Shown here: piece after piece, positions 1-10,904 of the stretch
How positions within the stretch are numbered: position 1 is the stretch's first letter
How the letters are laid out: the number at the start of each line of letters is the position of its first letter
Source: Polydactylus sextarius
Lineage: Eukaryota; Chordata; Actinopteri; Polynemidae
Direction: 5' to 3'
NCBI GenBank assembly: GCA_016801845.1
Contig: CM028924.1
Span: forward strand, 12,051,825 to 12,115,824
Length of the DNA stretch: 64,000 nt
The notes under the pieces: model-generated
Databases searched by the model: none
What the model was told of the DNA's origin: nothing
What the model saw: the letters and a program-made list of their open reading frames with translations, nothing else
Made by a program: the position numbers and the translations under genes

Positions 1-347
1 CCAAACACAACACACAACAAACAATGATCAGTCATGACATTGTAATTTAATGTAACAAACCCACAGTTGCTCAATTAGTCTGATATCTGGGAAATTTCAG
101 TGTCAAGTCAGCAGTCATGTTCACCATACTGAACTATTTCTGCCTTAGCAGTATTATCCTGCTAAGGCACTGTTTTTGTGAAGGGGTTTCCACACAGAAC
201 ACTGTCCAAAGAGTCACACATCACAATATAATACAGTGACATTAGTCACTGTGTTGAACTTCACTGTTGTTGACGCCCAGGGTTGTGTATGGATACTGTG
301 TGGGTGTTGTTTTCTATCCATCCATCCATCACACTGCCTCCACCAGC

Positions 348-395
348 TTGCTTTCACCTCATAGTGGATCCCAGTGCACTATGAGGTGAAAGCAA
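348..395. repeat. Perfect inverted repeat, 19-bp arms, 10-nt spacer
   Basis: Arms 348-366 and 377-395 (TTGCTTTCACCTCATAGTG and its inverse) pair fully. It lies in the clstn2 intron at the window start; the rest of 1-1169 shows no exon. Confidence 0.95.
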
Positions 396-1080
396 CACAC
401 ATGAACTTGACCTTCCCATCCAAATAAATTAGAAAAAACATGAATTATCAGGCCACAATAATCTATTGCTCTGTGGCCCAGTGCTGATGCTGATTTGCAC
501 ATTCTTCATTCTTATGCTCTGGAGCACAACTTTCTTTCTACCCATTTTGCTCACTCTAACTCTTTTCTGTGCCTCATGCCAACCACTCTTCCAGAGACCT
601 TCTGCCAAATACAAACACACCACATATCTGTCTTTCACCTTTGGGAGACTGTTAAATGGGCATAGCCAGTTTCCTCCTTTGGGAGCTTACTGCGAGGGAG
701 AAGCCTGCATAGTAGTGAGAGATGAAACATAGTGCTTAGCAGACTGTCAGAGAGCCCCAGCAGCCACTGAGCGCTGTTTTGATGGGAGGTGTCTGAGGGG
801 ACTTATTACTAAAGCAGCTCATGGCGCTGTCGGGGTGCAGAGGCTCTGTAAAGTAATTGAAGTCTGGGAGTGGATGTGTGTCTTGAACTGTTTGAATTAT
901 GGTTCAGGTATGATCCAGACTGTCATGTGACAATAAAAGGATCCCATGTTCACACTGGATATGTTTTGAGCAGTATATTTAATTAACTGTTACAATTCAT
1001 TTTATGTAAAGTGATAAAAACGTGCATCTCAAGTGAAACACAATATATGAAGAAAAAATAGCAAATGACCTGAAATACAA

Positions 1081-1084
<4 letters not shown>

Positions 1085-1115
<31 letters not shown>

Positions 1116-1156
1116 TTACATGCCTGCCTGCCTGCCTGCCTGTCTGTCTGTCTGTG
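1085..1156 (+). repeat. Compound microsatellite (TG)n-(TGCC)n-(TGTC)n
   Basis: About 15 TG units are followed by about five TGCC/CCTG units and about four TGTC units, ending 13 bases before the clstn2 acceptor at 1169. Confidence 0.95.
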
Positions 1157-1169
1157 TACGTACATGTAG

Positions 1170-1340
1170 CACATCGCCCTGGGATGCTGGAGGAGATCAT
1201 TCATAACTTGGACTACTGTGATGTCCTAGTGCTGGGTGAGGAGCTGAGACCAGGGCAGGAGTCCCTTGAGTTACAGCAAACTGCTCTGGTCTGGAAACAC
1301 TTAGATGCCACCAACTCCACCTCTGGCATGTCCATATATG
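1170..1340 (+). CDS. clstn2: clstn2 exon: distal ectodomain
   Basis: The acceptor is at 1168-1169 (AG) and the donor gtaagt at 1341. The first two bases finish a codon begun in an exon outside the window, and the exon ends one base into a Gly codon. It encodes the segment with GMLEEIIHNLDYCDVLV and the N-glycosylation sequon NST. A TG/TGCC/TGTC microsatellite directly precedes the acceptor. Confidence 0.85.
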
Positions 1341-2738
1341 GTAAGTTCTATGATAACAACACCAAAGCTGCATCTAGTGTGCTCTCAGGCAGCTGTTGTC
1401 CATGGAAACACAGTCAATTGCTGCAACTAGTGTAACAACAATTCTTCTTTTAGCAAATCACCGAAACTTTAACAGACATGTAACAGCTCCCTCTGCTGGT
1501 GTCTGTCCCCTCCACAGGAGTAGATTCCATGTCCAATTATGAGCAGGTAATTAGACAGGTTCGTTACTACAACTGGCAGCCGGTGCCACCAACAGAAAGA
1601 AGATTTCGCCTCACCTGCTCAGAACTCAATGGGCGCTACACTAGCAATGAGTTCAACCTGGAGGTCAGTGTTAATTAGGGTAGACAATTTCCTGAATAAA
1701 AATGTGAATGTGTGGATTTGTTGTTGTTGTTTGACATTTTCATGAATACCTAATTATCTGGCTTATTTTACATGATTTTACGTTTTATTTTTTTATCTTT
1801 GGCCGGTGGAAATTTTGATTGGCTAGTAGCTTTAAGTTTCAGTCACTACAAGGACTTGACAAAATGTCACGTTCACAAGACAAGGTAACATTCGTAGGAT
1901 GGTGTAATGTGGTTTACATTTGACCTCCAACCACTGAGCTGACCCTATTACTAAAAAAAAACGAACTATATTACCCTTTTTTAATTTATTTTATTTTCAT
2001 ACAGTGTGCTATGGGTACAATACTTACTTACTTACTTACTGGGTACAATGCTAGCTGCATTGGTTGTGGCAAGATAGGTGCTGGGACTGCACTGATAAGA
2101 CTACAAAAATGCTAACTTTGATCACTTAACCTGTCTCTAACACAGGTGAGCGTACTGCACAACACAGAGGCTAGAGAACATGTCAGTCACATGGTAGCCC
2201 CACCTCAGCACATGCAAGTGATCCACCATCCATCCATGACTCACAGCCTGTACCCCAGCCACAACTCAGGTAAGGAAACACACACTAACAAAGAGTGATC
2301 AATTCCCTATCGGTCTATGCCAGGTCAGTCAAAATCATATTACATCGTTATGCAATCAAATGCAAGTCCAAACTTACTGTGAAGTAAGTTCGTACTGTGA
2401 AGCAACTATTTAAAAAAAACATTCGGTGAACAGTGAACACATTGTATTATAACTATCTGTCATTGGAGTAACCATAGCCAGATCTAAGGTGGTGTACAGT
2501 TTCACTTTGCAGTATGTTTTAATCAGATTGCTGCTTTCACACATTTATTTAATGCAACTCTGCCCAACCAAATCATTCCCCCCCTTCTTCTATGCATGGA
2601 TGATCTGAAGCAAAAGAGAACATGGTGAGGAGAAGAGACATCAGCCTTAATCTTCCACATGATAATTAATTATTCATCAGACTCTAATGGATTCTACTTA
2701 CAGTCTTGTAGAGTTCAGTAGCTAGTGCTGATAACAGT

Positions 2739-2811
<73 letters not shown>

Positions 2812-4999
2812 ATTCCATGTTCCTTGGAGACTCTGACACCACACTGAGAGGAAGATCAAAGACTGTGGATTAAGAGTGAAAATCTAGGTAACTACTAGGC
2901 TGAATCAAATGATGATCTGAAAAGAGTCCCCTTTGAGTCCCACACTTGTTACACACACACACGTACACAGACTTAGTGAAGAGAGGGCAGGCACAAAAAA
3001 GTCATGATATTTTAGATGAAGAGAAATCCCTGTGCTTATGATACATCCTTGCAGATGTATACTGCAAGGATGTATACAACAGAGGAATGTGTTAGACAAT
3101 ACACTCACACTCACTCTCGCTTACACGCAGATATCTGTTAGTTTTATGTCTCTTTTTTGGACAAATTCTAACTAAAAAAGAGAAGAAAAAAAACATGAAA
3201 CAAGTTATCAGTTAGCACTGGTAGCCATAAAAGATAGATACAAACATTTGATTAAAATTATAAATAAATTACATTGTAAGTGATTCCCATTTGACATTGA
3301 TGCAACACAACACACAACAAAATTTTACCTCTGTATTTAAATCAGCACACATATTTTAACAGCTGGTGGATTTAAAACTGCATTCCTCAGGATACAAGTC
3401 CATGTCCTAAGCCACCAGGCAACTACTTTTGGAGAATACAAATAGCTGCTCACACTGAAGTCTTTAAAGGGGAGTAAACCTTTCATTAGGGTGTCAAATA
3501 TTTGACGTTGTTTGACTCCCAATGCCGAAACGCATAGGAGGTTTTAAACGGTTTAAAATGACCTAGTCATTACAATAAAGGCTTTTTGACTTAGGTATAA
3601 TGAAGGTGCCTTGGAGCTTTTTTGGCTTTGTATAAAGTATCCCTTCCAAAGAGCACCTTATATAAACTATTTGCCGTGTCCAGGAAGCGCTCCTCAACAA
3701 ACATTTTGGTACTTAAGCAAGCTGTCACACAAGTTGATTGTTGAGGGGTCAGATGGGCAGCTGTCCACAGAGTAAGTTCTGAATATGTGAGTTAGCTGCA
3801 ATCTTATAGGCCTACATTATAGGAAAAAAGGTAAAATGTTTCCATGTTGTTACACACTCATTTGTAATCGTTGTAATGATTAAATTGCTCAACCACAGCT
3901 TTTGAGGAAATAACAGTGCAAGCTCATCAATCGACTCTTTTGGCCTTTTTACAAACATGTCAGAAACCAAAAGAGGTATATGACTGATTGAATGTCTGAT
4001 TAAATACTTGCTTTATACTGTCTCTTTACCCCTACTGTGCACTCTTCCACAGTGACAGTTTGAGTACACAACACGGAGGACGGCTGTTTGAGAGTTTAGA
4101 CAGTAATAAACCAAAGTATTGAACAAACTTACCTTTTAAGCTGATAACAGAGCTGCATCATATATGCTGATACACTTTATTCTGAGGGGAATATTCATGG
4201 CAAAAGACAAGTCCAAACTAATTAACAAGCTTTGGCTTAAATTAATGTAACCATAATTCCAAAATTGATCTTTAACATGATAAATTTTAACAGATGAAGG
4301 TCCGCTGTCCGCTATCAGCATGGCAAACTGACACTTGTGCTCTTCCCATATAATATTGTAACCCTGGGGAGCTGGAAAGACAGAAAAAGATCCAGCAAGT
4401 GACAAAATTTATAAAACAAAAAAGCATGTCCCCTCATCCAACATTTACAGGTTTTTTTTTTTTTTTTTTTCTTCAAAGAATCTTCTCTCCTCTTGTTGTC
4501 AGGCGTACCAAGTGCTGCCACTGTGGTAATTGTGACATGTATTGCTGTCCTGGTGGTTTTCGTGGTGCTGGGCATCTACCAGATACACTTGACTCATCAG
4601 CAAGAGGTCAAGCACGTCGAGATGGCTAAAGAGCCGCATGTGACCTGGAAAGACTCTGCTCTGACAATCACCATCAACCCAATGGAGGTATGAGGAGGAA
4701 TGTGGACAGAGGGAAGATAATTATAATTTCTTACTATTAAAAAGATTTGCTGACTTTCTGAATATTATTTAACACAGAACCTGGAGGAGCCCCAGGCTCC
4801 AGAGGAGGGTGGAAGCGAGGAGGAAGATGAAGAAGAGGAAGAGGAGGAGGAGGGAGAGGAAGAAGAGGATGCTGATGAAGAGGAAGATAATACTAGCAGT
4901 GAATCAGATGACAGTGAGGAGGAAGTGGACATCCAGCTACCTGGGGTGCGATGCTCAAGCAAGAACCACAACTGGGACAAAACAACAATATCTTACTGA
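1170..4999 (+). CDS. clstn2: Calsyntenin-2, C-terminal five coding exons (gene partial at 5' end)
   Basis: Five exons with GT/AG borders and matching phases: 1170-1340, 1518-1663, 2146-2269, 4503-4687 and 4778-4999 (TGA at 4997-4999), giving about 281 residues. Visible in order: the end of the ectodomain (GMLEEIIHNLDYCDVLV), a segment ending ELNGRYTSNEFNLEVSVLH, a His/Pro-rich juxtamembrane stretch (HHPSMTHSLYPSHN), a transmembrane helix starting SAATVVIVTCIAVLVVFVV, a cytoplasmic block DSALTITINPME, then a long Glu/Asp run ending WDKTTISY. Calsyntenins are type I postsynaptic membrane proteins with cadherin and LNS domains; those domains lie upstream of the window. The family is certain. CLSTN2 rather than CLSTN1 or CLSTN3 rests on the SPSB4 and SLC25A36 neighbours and on the ectodomain text, so the paralogue is inferred. 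The two cytoplasmic Trp motifs are altered (see findings). Confidence 0.9.
1518..1663 (+). CDS. clstn2: clstn2 exon: distal ectodomain
   Basis: The acceptor is tccacag ending at 1517 and the donor gtcagt at 1664. It encodes the stretch from GVDSMSNYEQVIRQVRYYNW to SNEFNLE and joins in phase to both neighbours. Confidence 0.88.
2146..2269 (+). CDS. clstn2: clstn2 exon: juxtamembrane stalk
   Basis: The acceptor is taacacag ending at 2145 and the donor gtaagg at 2270. It encodes VSVLHNTEAREHVSHMV followed by a His/Pro-rich stalk ending SLYPSHNS, just outside the membrane. Confidence 0.85.
2741..2810 (+). repeat. (GA)n microsatellite
   Basis: About 35 uninterrupted GA units in the clstn2 intron between 2270 and 4502. 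Confidence 0.97.
3041..3075. repeat. Perfect inverted repeat, 14-bp arms, 7-nt spacer
   Basis: Arms 3041-3054 and 3062-3075 (ATACATCCTTGCAG and its inverse), in a clstn2 intron. Confidence 0.92.
4503..4687 (+). CDS. clstn2: clstn2 exon: transmembrane helix and first cytoplasmic motif
   Basis: The acceptor is ttgttgtcag ending at 4502, preceded by a long T run, and the donor is gtatga at 4688. It encodes GVPSAATVVIVTC and the rest of the hydrophobic helix, a His/Gln-rich inner segment, then HVTWKDSALTITINPME. The last motif corresponds to the family's first Trp-acidic (WDDSALTI-type) motif. Confidence 0.92.
4778..4999 (+). CDS. clstn2: clstn2 last coding exon: acidic tail and stop
   Basis: The acceptor is aacacag ending at 4777. 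There are 74 codons including TGA. It starts NLEEPQAPEEGG, runs through a Glu/Asp-rich stretch with a Ser-rich island (TSSESDDSEEEVD), and ends NHNWDKTTISY. The open frames on the other frames and strand here (Arg/Lys-rich and Ser-rich) are by-products of the GA repeats. Confidence 0.9.
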   Translation, partial: NLEEPQAPEEGGSEEEDEEEEEEEEGEEEEDADEEEDNTSSESDDSEEEVDIQLPGVRCSSKNHNWDKTTISY

Positions 5000-5003
5000 A
5001 GTG

Positions 5004-5006
<3 letters not shown>

Positions 5007-5046
<40 letters not shown>

Positions 5047-5188
5047 ACACAAACACATTCTGGTTGAAACAGAAAGACTTTATGCGATGTTGATGATCTA
5101 ATGAGGTATTACCTCCCACTGAGGGAAGACTACACACACACACACACACACACACAGTGACACACATAAACACACACACACACACACA
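5007..5188 (+). repeat. (CA)n microsatellites, two blocks
   Basis: CA/AC runs at about 5007-5044 and 5131-5188, just past the clstn2 stop. Both would lie in the 3' UTR of the transcript. Confidence 0.95.
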
Positions 5189-6178
5189 AGCACAGTGCAA
5201 TGATTTAACCATACCATTTCAAAAAAAAAAAAAAAAAAAAAAAAGCCCCCCCTTTTTTTTTTTTTTTTTTACAACTAATAGGAAATGATATGAAATTGCT
5301 TGTAAATCAAAGGGACAGCTTACCAAATTTAGGTCATCCCCCCAAGATATGTTTTTCCTCACACATCTACAATCTACACCAACACAACAACAAAAAATAT
5401 ATAAATAAATAAATAAAATGACGTTGTTTGAATCTCCCCCTCTACATAGATTGAGTCTGACGTGTCAGATTCCCGTGAGATTTCTGATGTCCCACAAAAA
5501 TGTAAAAGAGTATATTTTAAAGAAAACTGCATTACTCCCCCATTTTTTATTGCACATTTCACTTATTTTATCAATCTTTATTCTAGCCTAAATGGCAGAC
5601 GCAGGTGATTTTACAGAAATAACATATTTTCAATTGTACTCAAAAAAAGATTATTGATGTGCTGTTGCAGGTGTGGTGTTGAACTAGCCAAGGGATCTGA
5701 ATTCTGGGTTTTTGGGAAAGGCAGAGGAGTGTCCTTGTAAATTTTTATATGCTCCTTTCTTGTAAAATAGTGAGTATAGTAGGTGAGCCATCCACCAGCC
5801 CATTTCCCCTACCATAACACACATGCTCATACACATGTATGTACACACCCCTGAACCCTTAGCCAGCAGGTGCAACTTCTCTATGTGTGTTTCTAGCTCA
5901 GTGTTCAAGTCATTCCAGCTGATTACCATGATTTGGGTTTGTGGAGATGGATGTGCCACTGCCTGCACAGAAGCTGAAACTATTAAAGCTGCAGTAGGCA
6001 AGATGTGCATACCAGATGTGAGGAAAGCTACCTATTATCCACTATCTCAGTTACAGTGTTCGTTAATGCTGCATTGCAAAAATGTTGGAAAGTCAGAAAT
6101 CCATTTGCAACATCAAAGCCCCACTGCAACAGGATATTTGAGACAAACACTGATATTTGACTTTTAAAACTGTGACTA

Positions 6179-6507
6179 CCGTAAAGCTGCAAATAATAAC
6201 CAAGTGTTGAATAGACAACTGTCTCTTATTAGCCAGGGGCAGCAACACATTTGGGCTCATAAATGCTTCGTCCCTGCACCGCTTATGCACTGTGCAATGT
6301 GAATCCAGCCATAGACGACAAGTTTCCATTGATCAATGACAATGAAAGACATAAAAACCTAATGATACCAGAGCGCCACAGTACTTCAGTATTTTGCCTT
6401 AAAAGATTAAATGCCTGTCTCATATAGATGCCTGTCCCAAATAGATGCAGGGTCTGTTGAGTCATTTGGGAAAATAAACACCCGGACTGTTATTTGCAGC
6501 TTTACGG
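6179..6507. mobile_element. Miniature DNA transposon with TA target site (mariner-like MITE)
   Basis: The left end CCGTAAAGCTGCAAATAA and the right end, read in reverse complement, match over about 18 bp. Each is flanked by TA (6177-6178 and 6508-6509). It is about 329 bp long with no open frame. The TA duplication suggests the Tc1/mariner/pogo superfamily, but the family is not identified. Confidence 0.7.
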
Positions 6508-6772
6508 TATATACTATATTAGGAAATATCTGTTTTATTTTTATATACTAAATGCTCATGTTCGCTCAACTCAAATACAAGGATCCCTTGCATTTGGTTT
6601 CTAAGTAATTCTGAGTAAGTTAAATCATTAAATACCTTGGAAAAACAATTATATAAAACAGCAAATATATAAATTTATTGTTAAATATTAACATATTTTA
6701 AATGAGAGTAACTATAACTACAGCATTTATGTTATAAAGCCAGGACCATGTGGAACATTGAAGCTGCATCAA

Positions 6773-6774
<2 letters not shown>

Positions 6775-6854
<80 letters not shown>
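6775..6854 (+). repeat. (TA)n-(TG)n microsatellite
   Basis: About 18 TA units pass directly into about 20 TG units. Confidence 0.96.
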
Positions 6855-6857
<3 letters not shown>

Positions 6858-7715
6858 GCAGATTCAGATATAAAGTGCATTGTAGTAACTGCAAAAACAA
6901 TGTATACTGACCCAAATCCAACACTTACACAACAAGCAGACACACAGAAGACAATGAAGCAAATGCAACAGGTAAGTAAAACTCAAGAGGTGGATGAACA
7001 GAGAAACTAAAAACAGTACTAGCTCACCTGCAAGAAGCATTCAACTTTACCATACGCTTAACTTTTAATGAAATGCAGCATTAATGGAAGAAAATAGGAA
7101 GGGAAACAATTTGGCAGTGTCACATTTGACATCACCAGAACACCCAGTCAAAGGTTTCTTCACCTTGAAGTGAATGGGCATTAATCTCTGGCTGTGGCCA
7201 TCCGCAACCTAGTCTGTTTTGTTTGATAATAAACAACACAAATGATCTGGTTTATTGTAGGAAACAGATAACAGATGTCTGCAGACATGTGCAGTGGTTG
7301 TGCCACTGATAAATAGAAGTTTGTTTAAAGTGACAAACTTTCCTCCTCTGACCTCGTGAGCTTTTGACAGCTGTCCTGTGGGTGTAGCTGGGAGAACCTG
7401 TTTTATGTGTATTCTGTAGCTCTGTGTTCATGTTCTCATATGTTGTTTAAGAGTTCTCATCTACTGTGGTCTTGTGATGTCACCTCTTCACTCTTATCTG
7501 CCACTTCACCCCTTTTGGTAGATTTTGCATCGTTCCAAGCCCTAATGTTGTCCTGATGTTTATTTTAGAAGAGGAGAACAGTAAAATTAACATGGAAACC
7601 TTGTACAGTGTGTTGTTTTATTTAGTTTTTTGGTTGTTGTTTTTCTTTATTTCTCTGGACACTTTGGTCTGTTTTGATTTTGAATGGTCACTACAGCACT
7701 TTCTGTAAATTGGCC

Positions 7716-7721
7716 AATAAA
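7716..7721 (+). terminator. Candidate poly(A) signal for clstn2
   Basis: AATAAA on the + strand is followed within about 30 bases by TGTTTTGG and TGTTGG-type GT-rich sequence. Other AATAAA strings occur near 5404-5416, so the site used is uncertain. Confidence 0.4.
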
Positions 7722-7740
7722 AACTTGTTTTGGAAACTAG

Positions 7741-9590
7741 CTGTTGGTCTCATATTTGTGTGATCATAGATGTTTTTATGTGGCTTATGCTATACTTTCA
7801 TCTTTAGACATCCATTATTTGATTATGAAACTTAGTATATTATTGTGAATGTGAGGGATAAATTTGTGTAGATTGATTCTTCTAATTGTCTATGCAGAAA
7901 TAACAGTTATGTTTTACACACTAGTGAAGTTAAATTTGCAGCTTACTTTATTTTGAAAACAGCTGACCTTGTTTTATAAAGCCATATACAGAGGAAAAAA
8001 ATGTCAGAAAAATGTCAGAGCTGTTGCTCCTTTCATACAGTCTAATAATAAAAGTCTTTAATTTTATGTTAAGCCTAAGGTGATCTTCTCTAACAACATC
8101 AGTTTAATTGCAATCACCCACTGATATCCCAAACTACTTAAGTTCTTTTGGGGGGAAGGTGTACAACAACAATTACTTTTTACTTTCAGCTCAGTTCTGT
8201 ATTGGTGTGGGAAAGAGTACTAAAAGTCTGTACTTAGTAAAAGTAGAAGCATTGTTAAGTGACTGAAATATTACTCAAGCGCTAGTATTAAAAATACACT
8301 TAAATAAAAGTGTAAAGTATTATTTTAAACAACTACTTCAACTATACTACTCAGACTCAGATTAGTTATTTTTTAAATGGATGTTAAATACTGGAAATTG
8401 ATGTTTCCAGTATTTGAATGTGCCATTCAAATGCTGGAAACATTTCTTCTCAACTTTTCTCTGAACAATTATCTGAATGGATAAATTGTGTTCAAAAGAA
8501 ATACAAGGTTATATATTACACCTTTCAATGCAACTTGGACACATTGTCAGCAATGGACTTGAGGTCATAGGGTGTTTCGGGTTTTATCATCAGACATCCT
8601 CTCCCTGGAGACCCAGCCGGGGGTGATCAGGCCCTGACTTTTGTCCAGGAAGCTCACTTCACTACTCAACAGGAGGCTTTTTTAGCTGCTTCCAAGATGT
8701 TCTTGATGGCTCCCAAAAAGTCCCACATAAAGAGAATGCCCTGCAAAGCCCCTACTGCCAACTTCAGCAGGTTTACATCAAGCCTTCCACGCCTCCTTAT
8801 AATCTGCTACTGACAGGGCATATTTGGTTCCCTTCCTCTCTTGTCAACTCCAGAAGCACCACCTACTTGGTTGCCAGAGTGTGGTGGCTTTGATGGTGCC
8901 CAGGAACTTCACCTACCTAACTAGATCAACCAGGAGATGCCAATATCTTGCTGTTGAGAGAAGCCCGCCCAGGTTTTTTAGTTGGAGTTGAGGCTTCTCC
9001 CCAACACAAACAAAGATGATTGAACCCTTTGAAGGGTGGAGTTGATATTAGTGCAGATGGTGTCTGCTATTGGCTGCTGAATAGCTTGGAAGGACATCAT
9101 ATATGGATTGGACCAAGAACTGAAAAACTTTGAAAAAGTTTTGTCCAGGTGATTTTCCACCTAGCCGTATACTCCCATTTGGTCCAGGTCATGCCCACCA
9201 TTCTTCTGAAACAGAATCTTCCATCTCTGCATGCACCTCCACCCCCACCCTATCCCCCCAGGATTCCATGTTGATATATTCAGGCCGTGCATTTTCCAGG
9301 AAGGAAGGACCTGACCTGTCCATAGTAGAGTCACAAACTGAGGTCATTGCTGGTTGGTTGGTATATACTAAAGTTTTTGTTTCACTGGAAATTAAGAACA
9401 GATGTTAGTCTCAACACTGGCTTCTATTCAGTATTTTTCATGATTTTAAAAAAGCTGTAAGCTGTAAATACTGCAATGGAAATTATATTATTTCATATTA
9501 TATTTTATTAGCTTTGATTAGATTGGATTAGATCAACCAATCTGGACTGCAGTTTTCAGCGCTCTGCTCAGAACCATGATTTGCAGTCAC
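7741..9590. other. Intergenic DNA, no gene seen
   Basis: The part from about 8530 to 9330 is richer in G+C than its flanks and has broken short frames on both strands, as in a decayed repeat. I could not name the family. Nothing else is seen. Confidence 0.4.
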
Positions 9591-9602
9591 ATGCATCCAC
9601 AG

Positions 9603-9638
<36 letters not shown>
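9603..9638 (+). repeat. (TG)n microsatellite
   Basis: About 18 TG units in intergenic DNA. Confidence 0.95.
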
Positions 9639-9640
<2 letters not shown>

Positions 9641-9747
9641 CCCCAAATGTCCATTGCAAATAAACATCAACTTATAAAGATGCTCCATATGAGTTAAGAA
9701 CTTGCCTTACAGTCATCAAGTTTTTCTTGACTATCAAATTGGATTTT

Positions 9748-9890
9748 CAATTCAATTCAGTTTTATTCATATTGCGCCAGATCATAAAAACATTTATCTC
9801 AAGGAACTTTACATAGAGAAACCCAACATTTCCACAATGAGCAAGCGCATGGTGACAGCGGAGAGGAAAAACTCCCTATTACTTTATACT
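9748..9890 (+). mobile_element. Dispersed fish repeat, copy 1 (AATTCAGTTTTATT type)
   Basis: It begins CAATTCAATTCAGTTTTATT and includes ATCTCAAGGAACTTTACATA and AGCGGAGAGGAAAAACTCCC. It matches a short interspersed repeat I know as common in teleost genomes. A second copy with the same core lies at 25643-25790. Confidence 0.7.
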
Positions 9891-10904
9891 CATGGCCATT
9901 GTAAGTCATTTAACACAAAAATATATGATGGATAAAAAACCTATGAATTATGTCTCCATCTAGTGGATCTTAACTATATCGCACAGTTATGTACCATCAC
10001 TCCTTGTGTGCCGCCATATGCTTCTAAAACATTCTGCTAATGATCTGTTTTAAGATTTCCACCTTTATCCAATTAAAAAAAACAACAGTGTCACTAAAAC
10101 CTTACTAACTATTCTAAATGTAGTGTAAATGATGGCTTGAGAGGCTTACTGCCTAAGTACACTGGCAGGAACACAACAACTCTGGATAAAAGAAGTAAAA
10201 TTGCCCTGAGACTTTTTTCTTTGTTTTCCTTTTTTGCCCCCTGGAGTGTGGTGTGTAAATGGGAAACTTCAGATAACAGTTATCATTTTACACATGCAGC
10301 AGATCCTGGCTGATATGGTTCAGTTTCAGTTTAGTTTACTCTTGATTTAGCTATGCTCTGCACCAGCTAGCTGCTAAATTTGTTTGTTTACAGCCACTTT
10401 AATTTAAAGGTCCCATATTATACCCTTTTTACAACAAGTTAACATAGCTCTACGAGCTCCACTAAACATGTCTCTGAAGTAATTTGTTCAAAATACCTCT
10501 CAGATTAGTCATTTTTGCCTGCCTCTCTGCCCCTCTGTTCAGAACAGGCTGATTCCCATTAGAATTCCTACACGCAAATAAGCTGCTACTGACCACGCCC
10601 GATTCCAGTACTGGTGGTGTGCTGGTGCACGTCCCCCGTCTCTGTGCCAGCACTGCAAAATTCCTGCAACATTTACAAAGCTGATTATGGGTCTTTAAGA
10701 TTAATTTTGGCCCCATTGTCCCCCAGGGGCAAAGTGTGTCTCATTCGATTTCATGGCTTATATCACCATCTCTGCTTCGTAAACATCAGTTTGATGTGGT
10801 ACATCCTCAGAAGAGTCAGAATCTCAGCTAAAAGCTGATATAAGCCACTTCTACAACCACCAAATACAGCTTAAAGCTACAAACAATTAAAGAACAAGTA
10901 AAAG

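Larger units (their letters stand above)
2270..4502 (+). other. clstn2 intron, mostly unassigned
   Basis: Apart from the GA repeat, a hairpin at 3041-3075 and a tRNA-like patch on the - strand at about 3361-3416, I see no feature. The patch has CTGGTGG and CCACCAG ends and a TTTAAATCC box-B-like string, but it is only 56 nt long, so it is at most a worn tRNA-derived repeat. Confidence 0.5.
5000..7740 (+). other. clstn2: Probable clstn2 3' UTR
   Basis: No further coding exon is visible after the TGA at 4999. The stretch holds two CA-rich microsatellites, an A24-G-C7-T18 run, a TA-flanked miniature element and a TA/TG microsatellite. Its proposed end is the AATAAA at 7716-7721, followed by T/G-rich sequence. 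The extent is inferred from the signal alone. Confidence 0.45.

Noticed and set aside
983..1435. Cys/Val- and Thr/His-rich frames over the TG/CA arrays
   Set aside because: They are produced by translating a dinucleotide repeat. Only 1170-1340 is a supported exon.
2741..2810. Tandem repeats as CRISPR arrays
   Set aside because: They are simple dinucleotide or tetranucleotide arrays without spacers, in a vertebrate genome.
4765..5093. Ser-rich frame on - and Arg/Lys-rich frame on + over the clstn2 tail
   Set aside because: Both are shadows of the GAG/GAA repeats that encode the acidic tail. The spliced clstn2 frame explains the sequence fully.
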